NCBI RefSeq assembly: GCF_001625305.1
Contig: NW_017804220.1
Span: 132,471-196,470, forward strand
Direction: 5' to 3'
Length of the DNA stretch: 64,000 bases
DNA from: Branchiostoma belcheri
Taxonomy: Eukaryota; Chordata; Leptocardii; Amphioxiformes; Branchiostomatidae
A program made the position numbers and the translations under genes. Positions 43,724 to 56,400 of this stretch are shown here, in pieces; positions within the stretch are counted from its first letter, which is position 1, and the number at the start of each line of letters is the position of its first letter. The notes beneath the pieces were generated by a model, which worked only from the letters and a program-made list of their open reading frames with translations, made no database searches and was not told where the DNA came from.

Positions 43724-45380
43724 ATGAGCTCGGAGAAGCTGCTTAGCGCAGGCGAAGTTGTCGGCCGGGCCCGCCGAGACCGTCCGGGCGCTGCACGGCC
43801 AGTGGCGGTGGCGGTGGCGGCCGGGGCGGGGGTGCTGGTCGTGGCTGCCCTCGTCTTTCTCGCTCACGAAGTTAAGCATGTTCGAGAGAAGTCCAGCCAA
43901 GAAGTGTCCCAGCTGAAAGACCAGATCTTGACGCTGAAGGAGCGTGCCTTAACCATGGAGCTGAAGCAAGACGCCGCCGCCAGACACAACGAGGAAGCGT
44001 CCTCTCACCAGGAGGAAGTAACGGCCATGAAAATCCACCTGTCCTCCCTGCAGACTCAACTGGACAACGAAAAGGCTGACGGGGCGTCTTTGAGGGAGCG
44101 GCTGGCTGTGCTGGAAACCAAGTTCCAACTCAAACACGCCGAGGATCAAAAGTTTGGAAACTTTCAAGAGGTAATTGTGTTCCCACAGTCTAAGCAATAT
44201 CTTGCTTTAACGAGGAAGTAAAACACGATATTTAATGCAGTGAAGCGTGAATAGGTTCCTTTTTAGTCTAGAGCCAACGGCTACAACGCTACCGGCTATA
44301 ACAAAAACATTTATTAAAACTCTGGACATTGGGCAACTAGAAAGTCTAAATAAACTTTAATTTATTTCTAAAGGGCGCTGGGAAGCCGAACCAAGTTGGC
44401 AGTGTTCCTGAACACAACGCCACCTTGCGGAGGTACAGGCGATCTCCCAACTCGGTCACAACACCCTACGGTAGATACCGTTAAATTCGTTTTTGTTCGC
44501 GGAGGATAAATTTCGCGTTTAGAGAGGACAGGAGATTTTTGCGGTGTTTTAAGTTCTTGGTTGAAACAATACTTAAACATGGCAGCATGGTAGTACATTT
44601 ACAGTGCCTTTACTCTTGGATACAATGTGCCTCTTATTTTAGGCATTACACAAGTCATGGACAAACTTGTACACATTTGTGTCAGTTTACCGCTATTGAT
44701 GCATGTCTTCCACTACTGTCTTGTCTAATTTGAAATGCAGAAGCACGGCGCGGTTCTTGTTGTGAAGAAAGATCAAATAGCTTGTTTATTAAGACAAGAC
44801 TATCCAGATATGTAGTGAAGCAAGTGTATGATTGTGTAACTTCATCTGGGTTTACTAGTAAACAAACGTCCATGCCAGGTGTGCATGCACTGCTACCCAT
44901 CGCAGTCGGTATAAACAACCATGCAGCATCCTTGCCATGGGTTTACCATATGACGTTAAAAATGTGTTTCGTGATGTAAAATACTATACAAAGTAGTTTG
45001 GAACTTGGCAAGATTAAGAATTTTGACAGATATTTTGTGATGTTTAATACGTTTTCCCCGGCCTTCGGTGTTTGCGCTTATTTGTCACGATTTCTGTCAC
45101 GCTTTTATCTCTGTCCGAGCTTGTAATAATATCATAATCATACCATAATCCTCACTGTCCCCGTCCCAGGTGCCTTTCGTGGTCCTGAAGGCCCGGCCGG
45201 GCGAGACGGGCGGGACGGGCGGGATGGTGTTGCCGGGCCGCCCGGTCCTCCCGGGCCGCCTGGGGGGTGTGGAAGGTGTGAAGAGACGTCTTGCAAACAG
45301 GTAGGACTTTCTTGTGCTTACAAGCAGTTCTCGGCTTGAGCCTTTACTGATCAAAATATGTGGCGAAAGCACAGGGACAC

Positions 45381-45417
<37 letters not shown>

Positions 45418-45492
45418 AACGCACACACACATACACATATGCGCACACACACACACACACACAAACACACACACGTGTACACACACAGACAG

Positions 45493-45527
<35 letters not shown>

Positions 45528-45610
45528 TACACATATGCACACACACAGACACATACGCACACGCACACACACAGTCACACACACACACACACACACACAC
45601 ATGTACATAT

Positions 45611-45645
<35 letters not shown>

Positions 45646-45688
45646 TACGCATACACACACAGAGACAGTCACAGTCACACAGTCACAG

Positions 45689-45784
<96 letters not shown>

Positions 45785-48240
45785 ACATGCAGATCCGGAG
45801 AGACAGTTTCACCAAACCAATACCTCCATTTTGATGTAGGTGTTACATACATGTAATTTTAGATGACTTCATGTTGTACCGCATTTACCATCAATGACTA
45901 TGTATGTCGCATCCTGTAGCGGCCATGCACTGCAGTACCACTAGGCATGGAGAGTGGCGTTATTCCTGACGGCCACATTACTGCATCCAGTACGCACTCA
46001 AATTGTCCCACCAGAAACGCTCGCCTTCATTCCCAGCAGAGTGGATCAGCTAGAGCCTGGTGTGCCGACAACCCACTGAACACGAATCAGTGGCTACAGG
46101 TGAGGGGAAACTGGGCTGTGTAACTTCACTTTATTTATTGTCTGGTGTCCTGTGAAGTGTAGTGTAGGGTATTAGTGTAGTCAAATCCATATTCCATATA
46201 TAGATGTACCATATTTGTACTTACATTACATATTATCATATTTGGCGTTATCTCACATGGTCCTTTCCTTTACTATTAACAAAATGTATATCAAGTCATG
46301 CTGCTTCCCAGCTTAATGCTGTAACAGACATACCTTCTGACTACATGTATTTTGTTATTTTCAATTTCACCCGTCATTTTCAACAGTCACAAATTTGCTT
46401 CATTACCTCCATGAAGGTATTGTTTTTGGCTTGTCTGTCTGTGTGTCTGTGTGTGTTTCCGCAACTTTGTGGTCAGCATAACTTCAGAACGCCTTTATGG
46501 ATTGAGATGATATTTGGTATGTTGGTAAGTCTTGGAAAGACAAAGGTCAAGGTCAAATATGGGCCTCCTGGTGGATCACCTTGGTACTGCAGCAGAGTTT
46601 TCGTTTTTTTAAATCTTTTGTCCTGAACATGCTATGGTCTTGACTTTTTGGTGAAAAGACCTTTTCCTGTCAGAAATAAGTGGTGTGGGTTTGGTCCTCC
46701 TAGCAGCTTGTTCTGGAACTGCAGGGGACTTTCTGGTGAATTCTTTTTAAGTCTATAAGTCCAGATAGGAACAACTCATTTTCATCATTTTTGGTATGTA
46801 AGTAGCTGAAAGAGAAATGTACATAATTAGATGCAAATTACGCAAGTGAAGACTTAATTTGCATAATTAAGGAGAGAATTCCATAATCACAGTGTTTTAT
46901 ATATAGTACTTTAATACATGTAATCTATTTAATCTATGTAAGGTGAAACATCAACAGATACCAATTATGCAAATGATGACCTAATTTGCATATATTATGT
47001 TAAAATGTAGCTGTCGTTTACAAAATTAGTAAGGACAAAACATATATTACATGGAGGTATTCTTGTTTCCTTTGCTAAGAAGGTGTTTTCAGAGGCATTT
47101 GCGTGTGCGTGTGCGCGCGTGTGTGTTTGTGTGTCTGTAAACACGATAACTTGAGAAGGTTTTAATAAATGGGTTGTCTTGGTAGATGGGTTGGTCTCGA
47201 TGAGACCTCGAAATGATTAGATTTTGGATCACCCGGTACTTACCGCAGTGGAACAGATTTCTGCTCAAGCCTGATTTTTCCAGAATTTAGATAAAAAGTT
47301 TATTATTCTTGATTAAAAAGTTTATTATTACCAACTAATCTTTGACCAATCTGACCTAAGTCAAGATTGGAAATGCCAGGCATGTGTTCAGCTGCCTTTT
47401 CTCCTGATCTCTGTTCAGGTTGATGTGGGAGCAGTGACAACTGTCGCTGGAGTCATCACCCAGGGAAGGTCTAATTATTCACAGTGGGTGACCTCCTACA
47501 AACTACGCTTCAGCAGGGACGGAATCACCTGGTCCACATACCTGGACAAACTGGGACGTGAAAAGGTAATTCTTGTGTTCTGCTCGAGTCTGATTTTTCC
47601 AGAAATAAGACAATGCCCATCACTAAGACAACCTGCCTACCAAAAAAATCGTGAACCTCGGACCATGCCTACAAAATTAATCGTGCATAATCTGCCAAAC
47701 AGTGCCCAAACGATTTCATAGCCTTCTTGTCGAAGGCAGTAAACTTTTCTCTCGTGATTGTAGGTATCACATCCTGTAGTCATATGACTGTTCTACTTTA
47801 GCGTTAGCATTAGGTGAATTACATTGTGAGTCCCTACGAAGTAGATTTTATTTTACCATCAGTTTCCATGTAGCATTGCTCAGGTAGTCTGTTCATTGAT
47901 TTATTCACATTACTACCCCAGGTCTTCCCTGGCAACTCTGATAAGGACACCGAAGTGCGCCACCTGTTGGATCCGCCAGTAACTGCACGTTACGTTCGGT
48001 TCTGGCCGCAGACGTGGTATCGTCACATCAGCATGCGTGTGGAGGTCTTGGGACAGTAAGTATACGGCTGGGACCTTCTGTGCATGAGTTCTGCATTAAG
48101 ACAATTTGAGAAGGCAATTTAAAATTAAATGAATTAAAAGCCCCAGTAAAAGTATTTGAAAGATTTTCACTGCACATTTACTGATTTACAACAACAAAGT
48201 ACTTCTTCTTCTCCTCTGTAGGGACTGCACCAGTGACTAG
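43724..48240 (+). CDS. Type II membrane collagen-discoidin protein, copy 2
   Basis: Seven exons: 43724-44170, 44374-44470, 45170-45300, 45920-46099, 47419-47565, 47922-48055 and 48222-48240; total 1155 nt, 384 residues, all phases intact. The order of parts is as in copy 1: N-terminal basic segment, membrane helix, coiled coil, RRYRR furin-type site, collagen triplets, Cys cluster and discoidin domain. Differences: one residue less in the coiled coil, one extra GRD collagen triplet, a discoidin domain starting [10 protein letters not shown] because the splice acceptor lies three bases further upstream, a shorter loop ([13 protein letters not shown]), and a core [13 protein letters not shown] that keeps the classic discoidin motif. 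The last exon in both copies is only 19 nt and supplies the domain's closing Cys (DCTSD, stop). Copy 2 looks fully functional. Confidence 0.92.
45376..45790 (+). repeat. (CA)n microsatellite, 415 bp, interrupted
   Basis: A compound CA array in intron 3 of copy 2, with CACG, CAGA and CATA interruptions and a pure CA block of about 90 bases near 45690-45778. Long open frames across it on both strands (His-Thr or Cys-Val repeats) are artefacts of the repeat. Copy 1 has no array here. Confidence 0.95.
46403..47060. mobile_element. DNA-transposon-like repeat with TTACCTCCATGAAGG termini, copy 2
   Basis: It begins TTACCTCCATGAAGGTA and ends TTACATGGAGGTA, in intron 4 of copy 2. It shares aatttgcat, tgcaaat and aggaaca words with the element at 39147 but in reverse order of parts, so it is a relative in the other orientation. 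Absent from copy 1's intron 4. Confidence 0.7.
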
Positions 48241-49755
48241 CTAGACACAGCATGGAGACTTGCAGCTTTATTTCCAATATCTGCTTTACAGTTTGACGTT
48301 CGTTTTTTTACTCAAGCCTCACTAATTTTTGGTTCTCAAATGTTTTTCCAAAAAGATATGAAGCAACAGGGTAAAAACCAGCCCCCGAAGCAATGAACTT
48401 TTAATCAAACCACTGCCTTGGAAGATGGAAAAACTTTACCTTTACCATTCAGTCCGGTCTTACGTTGCTTGTACATGTGCGTACATGTACAAAACTGGTG
48501 TGTTACGCCTAAAGGCGGTTTACCGGTTATGCGAAGCAAACAAAACAAACTTTCTTCATTCGTTGGGCCAAAATTTTGGAGTTGATTCAGAAGTCTTTTT
48601 TTTTATTGATTTCTTATTGAAAAAGAACAAGTATAGTATACGTATGCGAACCATTTGAACATTAGAGTGAACACAATTTTAATGTAACAAAACTTGAGCA
48701 TGATAAGTATGAATGGACAGAAGTTCAAATATAATGAAGCTTAAAAAGTAAGCATGATAAATAAGAATAAAAACAGAAATTCGAATATAACCAAGATTAA
48801 GCATGACAAGTAAGAGTAACCAAAAAGTCGAATGTTACCTAGCCTATCCTGAGTTTGTTTTGCAAGTCAGAAAAAAATTAAGTGGATAAATCCGAGAGGC
48901 AATTGATCAAATTAATGCGGACTTATTGTGATAGTTTACGCCTTATGGTAGCCTGGTGTCTAAGCCTATTTTAGCTGCTGCGTCTCTTTGAAGTCTCTGG
49001 CTAAGTTTAAGGTATCTGCACAGCTATTCCTATTACAGATATATCTTTTTTTTAACTGTTGTATTGTTTTCTCACTTTCGATACTTTATTTAGATCTCCA
49101 ATCAGGGTTTTCAAATTCCTTAATTTTTATTTTGTATGTAAGCGAATCCTAAGCTTACTAAGTGGTTTGTACCGAAACATATTTGGATTTCTCCATTTTT
49201 CATGGTAAGTTTTTACATCACAAAATGTTGACTCGTGTGTGTATGGGACTGAGTGAAGTGTGTGTACACAATATGATATAATGGCTACTTCATTTGTGCA
49301 GAACTTAGCAGGCATTTATGGTCAAAAATAAAGCATACTACTCCACATATAGACTCTTTTATTGCAACATTTTCTGTACAGCTGGAGCTTTAGATAAATT
49401 TATTGTCTATTTACATCATATCGTACACAATAAAGGAAACACAAAATCCACCTTGACCAAACCTTACTACTCACAATGTAGCATGTACAAGCATGTATTG
49501 TGGTGAACGACTGTAATACCGTCCACAGTATAAACATGTTAGTGACAGGGATGACACTCAATTTCTTAGGGACGTGGCAACTATCAATTTAAAACAATTA
49601 TCAAATGTGCTACCCGGCATTCTTAAACATGCCTTTCCTTTTGCAAGGACAATGTGACATCATCAAATCCTGAGCACACTATTCATCCCAGGGCCTAAAT
49701 AAACGTGCACAGAAAACAGTGACATCACTATGCCCATGACATAAATGCAGAATCA
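48241..49755 (+). other. 3' UTR and flank of copy 2 with inserted repeats
   Basis: The first 80 bases and the part from about 49060 align with copy 1. Between them lies an insertion containing a SINE-like repeat (48450-48550) and AT-rich sequence with recurring agcatgataagta-type words (about 48690-48810). Confidence 0.6.
48450..48550 (+). repeat. SINE-like repeat with CAAA-rich tail, copy 2
   Basis: Shares AGTCCGGTCTTACG, ACTGGTGTGTTACGCCT, AAAGGCGG and TATGCGAAGCAAACAAA with 34802-34915 in the same internal order. Confidence 0.65.
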
Positions 49756-50482
49756 AATTCCCATGTTTTAACATGATCAAATTCGGTCAAGAACGTTCCA
49801 CTGAAAAAGTTCACTGCGACCATTGAATACATGGCAATTTTACATGGCCATCGATAAACATTCAAAATTTACACTTAGTATAAATAAATATACATATCAT
49901 ATGCATTATTATACAATTTTGAATAAACAGTCTAACTGCCCATTGCACATAAAACAATGTTCTTTATAAGTGGCAACAGCGTGTTATGGAATACAACTGT
50001 GTCTGTAAAGACAGAAGGAAAGATGGGCATGACAAGATAGCTAGTGAGGAGACATACAAAACACAGATTTAGTTTCCAGAAATATACCTTCCCGCCACCC
50101 TTAGTAAACTATCTTCATGTGTACATCACAACTTTTAAACCACCATAATGCCCAGGTAGGTATGGTCACAGCAACTGGAACTTGAATAATAGTGTGTTTT
50201 ATCAGGTTTTCACAAATACTTGAACCTGGTATTAATTTTTGGCATATTCAAGCATTTTGGCTGGTACAAAATTCAAAGTCATTTCTTCAAAGGAAGGAAG
50301 GGTCATGTGAAAGATATGTCCATTAACCAAGGACATCAGATGATGCCAACTCTGGAAGCCTGAATTATTTTCAACCACTCAGCCCTGTCTTCTGTCAGTT
50401 TTGACTCATCCACGCTTTTTTCCAAGTCCATAAAAAGTTTAGTTTTTCTCTTATTTTCTTTTTGGGTGGGGGTGTTCCTCTC
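49756..50482. other. Intergenic between convergent genes
   Basis: Holds the 3' ends of the collagen-discoidin copy 2 (plus) and SFT2D3 (minus). AT-rich, with no open frame of interest and no repeat I can name. Confidence 0.5.
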
Positions 50483-53400
50483 TCAGACAGGTATTGTGCT
50501 CTTCACGGCCTTGGACGCCGCTGAGGAAAAAATCCTGGTGAAAAACTTGAGTCCCGTCTGTCCTCCGGGGATGTAGCTGGCCACATACCTGTGTGCAGAC
50601 AAAATGTTGTTATAGCTCGATGACAAGAACTGTGACATTCAAGCACAATGTTTTTGCCACACTTTGTCCATTAGAGTTCCTGCATTTTATTCAGAGCCTG
50701 CACAGACCCCAGGAAATGTAGCACACTGTTCTGTCAATACTGTTTTTCTAAAATGAAATAAACAGTTTAAAAATCATTCATACCAAAGCCAGTGACATGG
50801 ACTTGACTTATCACCTAATTATCAATGTCATACACAGCATCTCTCATTTATATGGAACAAATTATACAAGAATGCAAGTACAACGTATATGGTTTCATAT
50901 TGGAATCCTGATAAAATAGTGGTACAGAGAAACACTCACCACAGAAGTGCGATGATTTGTACGATGGCAAAGATGGTTGTGAGGATAGTGCTCTGTTCCT
51001 GTACATGAAAAGGTAGCAAAATACAGTATGCTGTAAGAAACATACAAGATCAGTCTTCTGTGTGTCCACATACAATAACCATGGTAGTAAGCCTCAGATA
51101 AATTGCAAACATTGCTGTACAATGCACATACATGTACTTACAACCAGTATCATACACTCACTACATCATCACTATAATTTACAAGAGCATTTTCCATAAA
51201 CAGGTGTACAGAAAGGCTCAGCGAGGTCACAGTCCTGTATAACAGCCATACTTACCACCATAGCAAAGTATAATGTAGCAAACATGGACCCAAAGTACGC
51301 GGTGGTGAAGGGTAACCTCTCGGAGGACAGAAGGTGTTTCATGTGGTTGTACGGACCCCACAACAGGGAAAAACTGTAGAGACAGATGGCAAGAAGGGTC
51401 TGGTGAACTACCGGTATCTACAACAGGGCTCGAAATACTGGGTGCATGTGCAGTTAGTGCACCCAAATTTGGAGCTGTGCACCCAATTTTTTTCTGTGGG
51501 GCACCAGTGCACCCAAATAGTTTCTTAGGTTTAATGTATGTAAAGATGTTAAATGTTTAGTAGTCACAGCATATTCTTAATATCTAAGTGTCAGAAAAAA
51601 ATACAATCATTGTTTTGGTACTTTTCTGAAAAAGGAAACATGATTGCAGTTTTTGCAGACATTTTAATTATATTATCTTATATGGTGCACCCAAAATTTT
51701 CTTGTGCACCCAATTTTTTAGCTTGGGTGCACCAGTGCATCTATTCCCAAAAATGAACTTCGAGCCCGGTACAAGTAGTAGACACTTATGCAACATGTAA
51801 ATACTACAGTACTAACAGCACTAACTGCACTCGTCTTGTTGCCTGCACATTTCTGCGTCTATCCCCCATTTTTACCCACTAACAATGGTCTTGTGCAGCT
51901 GCTAATAATCCACCATATGGTGGGCTAAGCAGTGTATAAGAAGAAGAAAGCTGTCTACTAGTCTTACTGATTCTTGTAGACTTCTACATGCACCAATTGC
52001 ACCCGCAACTCAACAGCGAACCAGTTGTTCACTTGTTGTAGATAGTCAAATTGTTGATGCCTTACCTGCCTATGAAGAAAAGACTGCCCATTGTGTAGAG
52101 GAGGGAAAACTTCCTGGCCTTCAGGATCATGACTGGAGCATACATGGCAGCCTGGGGGTCACAAAGAAAACAATCTTTATATGATCCTTTTTTTTTTCTG
52201 ATCAGTGGTTACTCAAATTTCTCGATGGAAATTGCGTAAATGTAAAAAGGATCAGGATAACAACCAGATTATGTAGTATGTGACTGAGGTGGCCATGGCA
52301 CAAACATTCCATTTTCTGTGTTTTTGCATTCTTTTGACCTCCTGTCATTCTGCCTGTCACCCTTCCTCCACCCAGGTGCTTTCAACCTACTGTCAAATTC
52401 ACCCTTCTTTTTTTCTGTGTCTTAACTTTTGCCTACCTGCCATTCTGCCTGTCAATCTTTACCCCACCTACGTGCTGTCAACCTACTAGTACTTCGTCTA
52501 GACAAACAGGCATATATTGGTAAACGGCACAGCTCTGCCATCCAAAACAATACTTCCATACCCGGAATATAAGTAAAAAAGATGTTCAATCATTGCAGTG
52601 TTCTAGCCAAGATTTTTTCATAGCATAGGGGTCAGGTACAGAAGAGCAACTTTCGTGGCACAAATCAAGCATTGAGCAGAGATATTTTGAAAACTCATAA
52701 CCCCGAGACACTATTTCTTGTTTAATGAGGAACAGATTTTGTGAAGTTAAGGTTTTCCCTTTGCTATAGCTTCATTCTAAAGTTATATTTTATTTTTTTG
52801 CAAGTTTTATGAAGGTTCTCCCTCCCAAAACACCCCTATGCTGGTTGAATCTTAGCATAGGGGTGAAAATTATAGCATAGGGGGTCAAAATTATAGTATT
52901 GGGGCCCCTATGCTAAAAAGGCCTGGCTAGAACATTGCATTGTTTTGTAGTACTCACCAGTGAGAAGCAGAAGAAACCTGCACAGAGGCACACCATGAAT
53001 CCCATGATCCTTTGTGTTCTTGACTGGGGACAGTAAAAAAAAAGTCAGCAACTTTTAAAAAATATTCTTCTGATCATCTCATGTAACAGCACGAATACTT
53101 TGTCTATAAACACGTTTGTTGAAAACAAAACAAGGGAATGCACTACACTGATCCATTCTTTATTTCAACTTATAGGGATCAGGGGTACAACATTAACAGA
53201 AGGTGGATATTTTATCGTGCTTTGAAATGGTCTACAGTCACAGTCACCCATTCAAAAACTTTAACCAAAACTGTGCAAAGAATACACTTTTAGGCAAACA
53301 GTGAACAGAAAATCAATATAACCAACCTCCTTGATAAAACATTTCATAATTTGCACATCACAATGCTCAACAAGCCCAAACCAAGGTTCAACGTTGTATA

Positions 53401-56400
53401 TTGTGTCCTGTTTTGATGTATGTAAATTGGGCTGTTCCAAAAAATAACTGTGGAGGGGGGGTGGAAGAGGTCTCAAATCAGCTTCTGACCCAACCCCCCT
53501 GTCCAGTCCAGAATTTTTTTTACCCACCCCCCTGTCCGGTCCAATTTCATTATTTTGACCCATCCCCCCTGTCCGGTCCAGATTTGTTTGACCCAACCCC
53601 CCTGTCCGTTCCAGATTTGTTTGACCCAACCCCCCCTGTCCGTTCCAGATTCGTTTGACCCAACCCCCCTGTCCGTTCCAGATTTGTTTGACCCAACCCC
53701 CCCTGTCCGTTCCAGATTCGTTTGACCCAACCCCCCTGTCCATTCTAGATTCGTTTGACCCAACCCCCCTGTCCGGTCCAGATCCATTTTACCCAACCCT
53801 CCTGTCCGTTCCAGATTTGTCCTAATATACCTGCCTTTTTCATATTAGGCAATTACTAGTACGTTTTTGAGTTTTGAGCGTTTATGTGCATGAGATGACT
53901 ATTGTCAAGTATTGAACGTATTTAAACTTGTTTTAATTTTTTCAGCATTCAACATCACTATGAGGAGACTGAACTAAGCTCCACCATATAGATTTGGGCA
54001 TCGTATGATTGTATGAAGAAAAGCACCAAAAAATGCACTGAGCATTTTCCCTGTGAGGAATTCCTCACAGGGAAAATGCACAGTGCAATTTTTTTAGGAC
54101 TGAGCAATTATGAGCAGACATGCGGAGCAAAACAGTACAAGATGGCCATGATTTTACTTTGGGACATTTCAAGTTGAAACATCTCTCACCCTTCTTCAGT
54201 GGCACTAAACTGCACTTGGAGGAACTAGAAAAAACAGTTGAACAAAGAGTGAAAGACACATAAGTGTCACTGTTATTGTTATGTAAATGAGGATAGGGTA
54301 GATTATGGTAATACTAATACAACACCACAGCCAGGAACAACTGCATGTACTGGAGAGTTCTATGGGAAATCCTCCCTTCCAGTTAGTGGAGTTGTAGCTG
54401 CACCTATAGATGGCCTCCTGAAAATGTCCTGAAGTAATCACCATGATAATTTATCCAGTAGTAAAGTTTGATTCGTCTTTGAATATTGTTTACCTGGATG
54501 TCTAAGTTACCTTCATCAGGGTTATAAAAAGATCAGCTTGACATTTGCGTGCCAGGTGGATCGTGCCAGGCAATCTGACGTTTCCATGTTCAAGTTTCAC
54601 ACAGAAAACATTTTGCAAACAAGTCATGACTTGTTTGCAAAAGAGTCGGTATTTTGAACCCTGAGTTCTGTCAGGGATGAAAAATATGACTTGGTAGAAA
54701 TTCATGACATTGTCTTGTTGTATGACAATCAATGTACAGTTTTATACCATTGTCCTTTTATGAAAGATGGGAGTTTATATGTGATATTTTTATGATGCTC
54801 TGAGTGAAAATAGAAATTCAATGGACTTAACCTATGAAGAACCTAGCTGGTTTGGTGGGGAAAACAATGGGAACCTGTAGGGACTTTTGTTTGTTCAAGC
54901 AGTGAATTCCAGGTCCATTGGCATTGGGTTTGGCTTGAAAGAGCCTAAATGGACTGAAAAGGAAATAAAAGGAGGTTTTGTATTAAACAAGGAGCTGGTT
55001 AAAATTTGTTTCTAACCTCCTTGTTTTGCTCAACTGCATCAGAGTATTGGTTTTGAAAATTCAAAATAATTCAAACTAGCCTGGCCCACACCTTCAGTCC
55101 TTCAGTGTTGTAAAGACTGTACTCATGACTTCTAATTCTTTCGGCAAATCAAATGACTTTGTGTAAACCTGACTGTCCTGAACTTTTACCCTAGAATCTT
55201 ATTTCGCTGAAGTGACTTTGGCCTGAGATAATTTAGCATAATCTGATAACACAACAATGTCTGAGCAAACAATAGGAACTCATTAGGACATGGAGACAGT
55301 AATTAGCATTTCAATGAGTTACTGCAGCTGGTTGTGTGGAAACTGAAATCCTGGTACACCAAAAGTCTAGTACAAGTCGACTAGAACCCTTGGATAGGAA
55401 AAGAACCTAAAAATAATGAAAAGTACTCGTAAATCAAAGTTTTTTTAACAAATGCAAAATAATTGTCCAATAAAGCAGTTCAATTTTAGATGGTCTGTAA
55501 AAGATATTTTTAAATGATGTTAGACCAAATTAATTAGTCTTTACCACTAGTACCAGACTATTTACGAGAATATTTGCCGGGCTAGTTTGGCCTGGCCACC
55601 TTCGGGTTTGATTTCGGAGGGTAACTGGATTGTATCCGGAAAGAAACAACCTTCTACAGACTGACTCCCCAGGCCAATCCTTTTTGCCGAAATACATATG
55701 CTACAATCCGTAATCCCACAGAAAAGCCTGGTGGAGGCTACTAAATAACAACAAATGTGTCTTATCTGAGAAATTGTACCCATATGTTAGTCAGGTATAT
55801 TTGGCATATGAACTTTGCATTCAATCACCCAAACAATTAGGTGCATAAAGGACTTTGGGTGCACTGTATAAAACAAGATTACTAGATGGCGTTAAAAAAC
55901 CTCACACAAAAAGCCAGGTTGGCTCCTTGGCAGTTTCTTCTGACTTTGAAAAATCCCTATCAGTTTCTTCTTCAACATTGGGCTACCAGAATATCTGGGT
56001 GCACTCAGAAAAAGATTGGGTGTACAGCTCCAATTTTTGGTGCACCCTCAGTACTTTGAGCCCTGATTTGTAGTTTGCATCAAATCGGGCAAAACAATGG
56101 ACAGGAGTGAGTGATACCCAGTTCATTTGATTCGTTGTTGGTACAGTAATACACTCAGATTCACACTTGCACTTGAATATTATCTAAATGACTGAAAAGA
56201 AAATCAAAGACAATTTTTATTCTTTTATAAGTTACAAGAACATTTGCAAAACAAAAAACCTATGCAGTTGACTCCATATTCAGTTGAACCAAGGAGCTTA
56301 TACTATAGTTATAGCGAAACTAGATAAAAAGGAACAAAAATAATATATGTTACGGACAAGTTGCAATCTCCACAGTCACCCTACCATGCATGACATATTT

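Larger units (their letters stand above)
43303..49755 (+). repeat. Tandem duplication, unit 2
   Basis: Second unit of the head-to-tail duplication. It differs from unit 1 by a longer promoter segment, the CA array in intron 3, a transposon in intron 4 and a 730-bp insertion in the 3' flank (about 48325-49055), while unit 1 has its own transposon in intron 1. Confidence 0.88.

Noticed and set aside
45314-45856. His-Thr and Cys-Val open frames
   Set aside because: They are readings of the CA microsatellite in every frame.
53261-53796. Overlapping Gly-rich open frames (GGLGQTNLERT repeats)
   Set aside because: The 33-base period keeps all frames open, and the second array at 57254-57672 does the same. 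They lie in an intron with no supporting sites.
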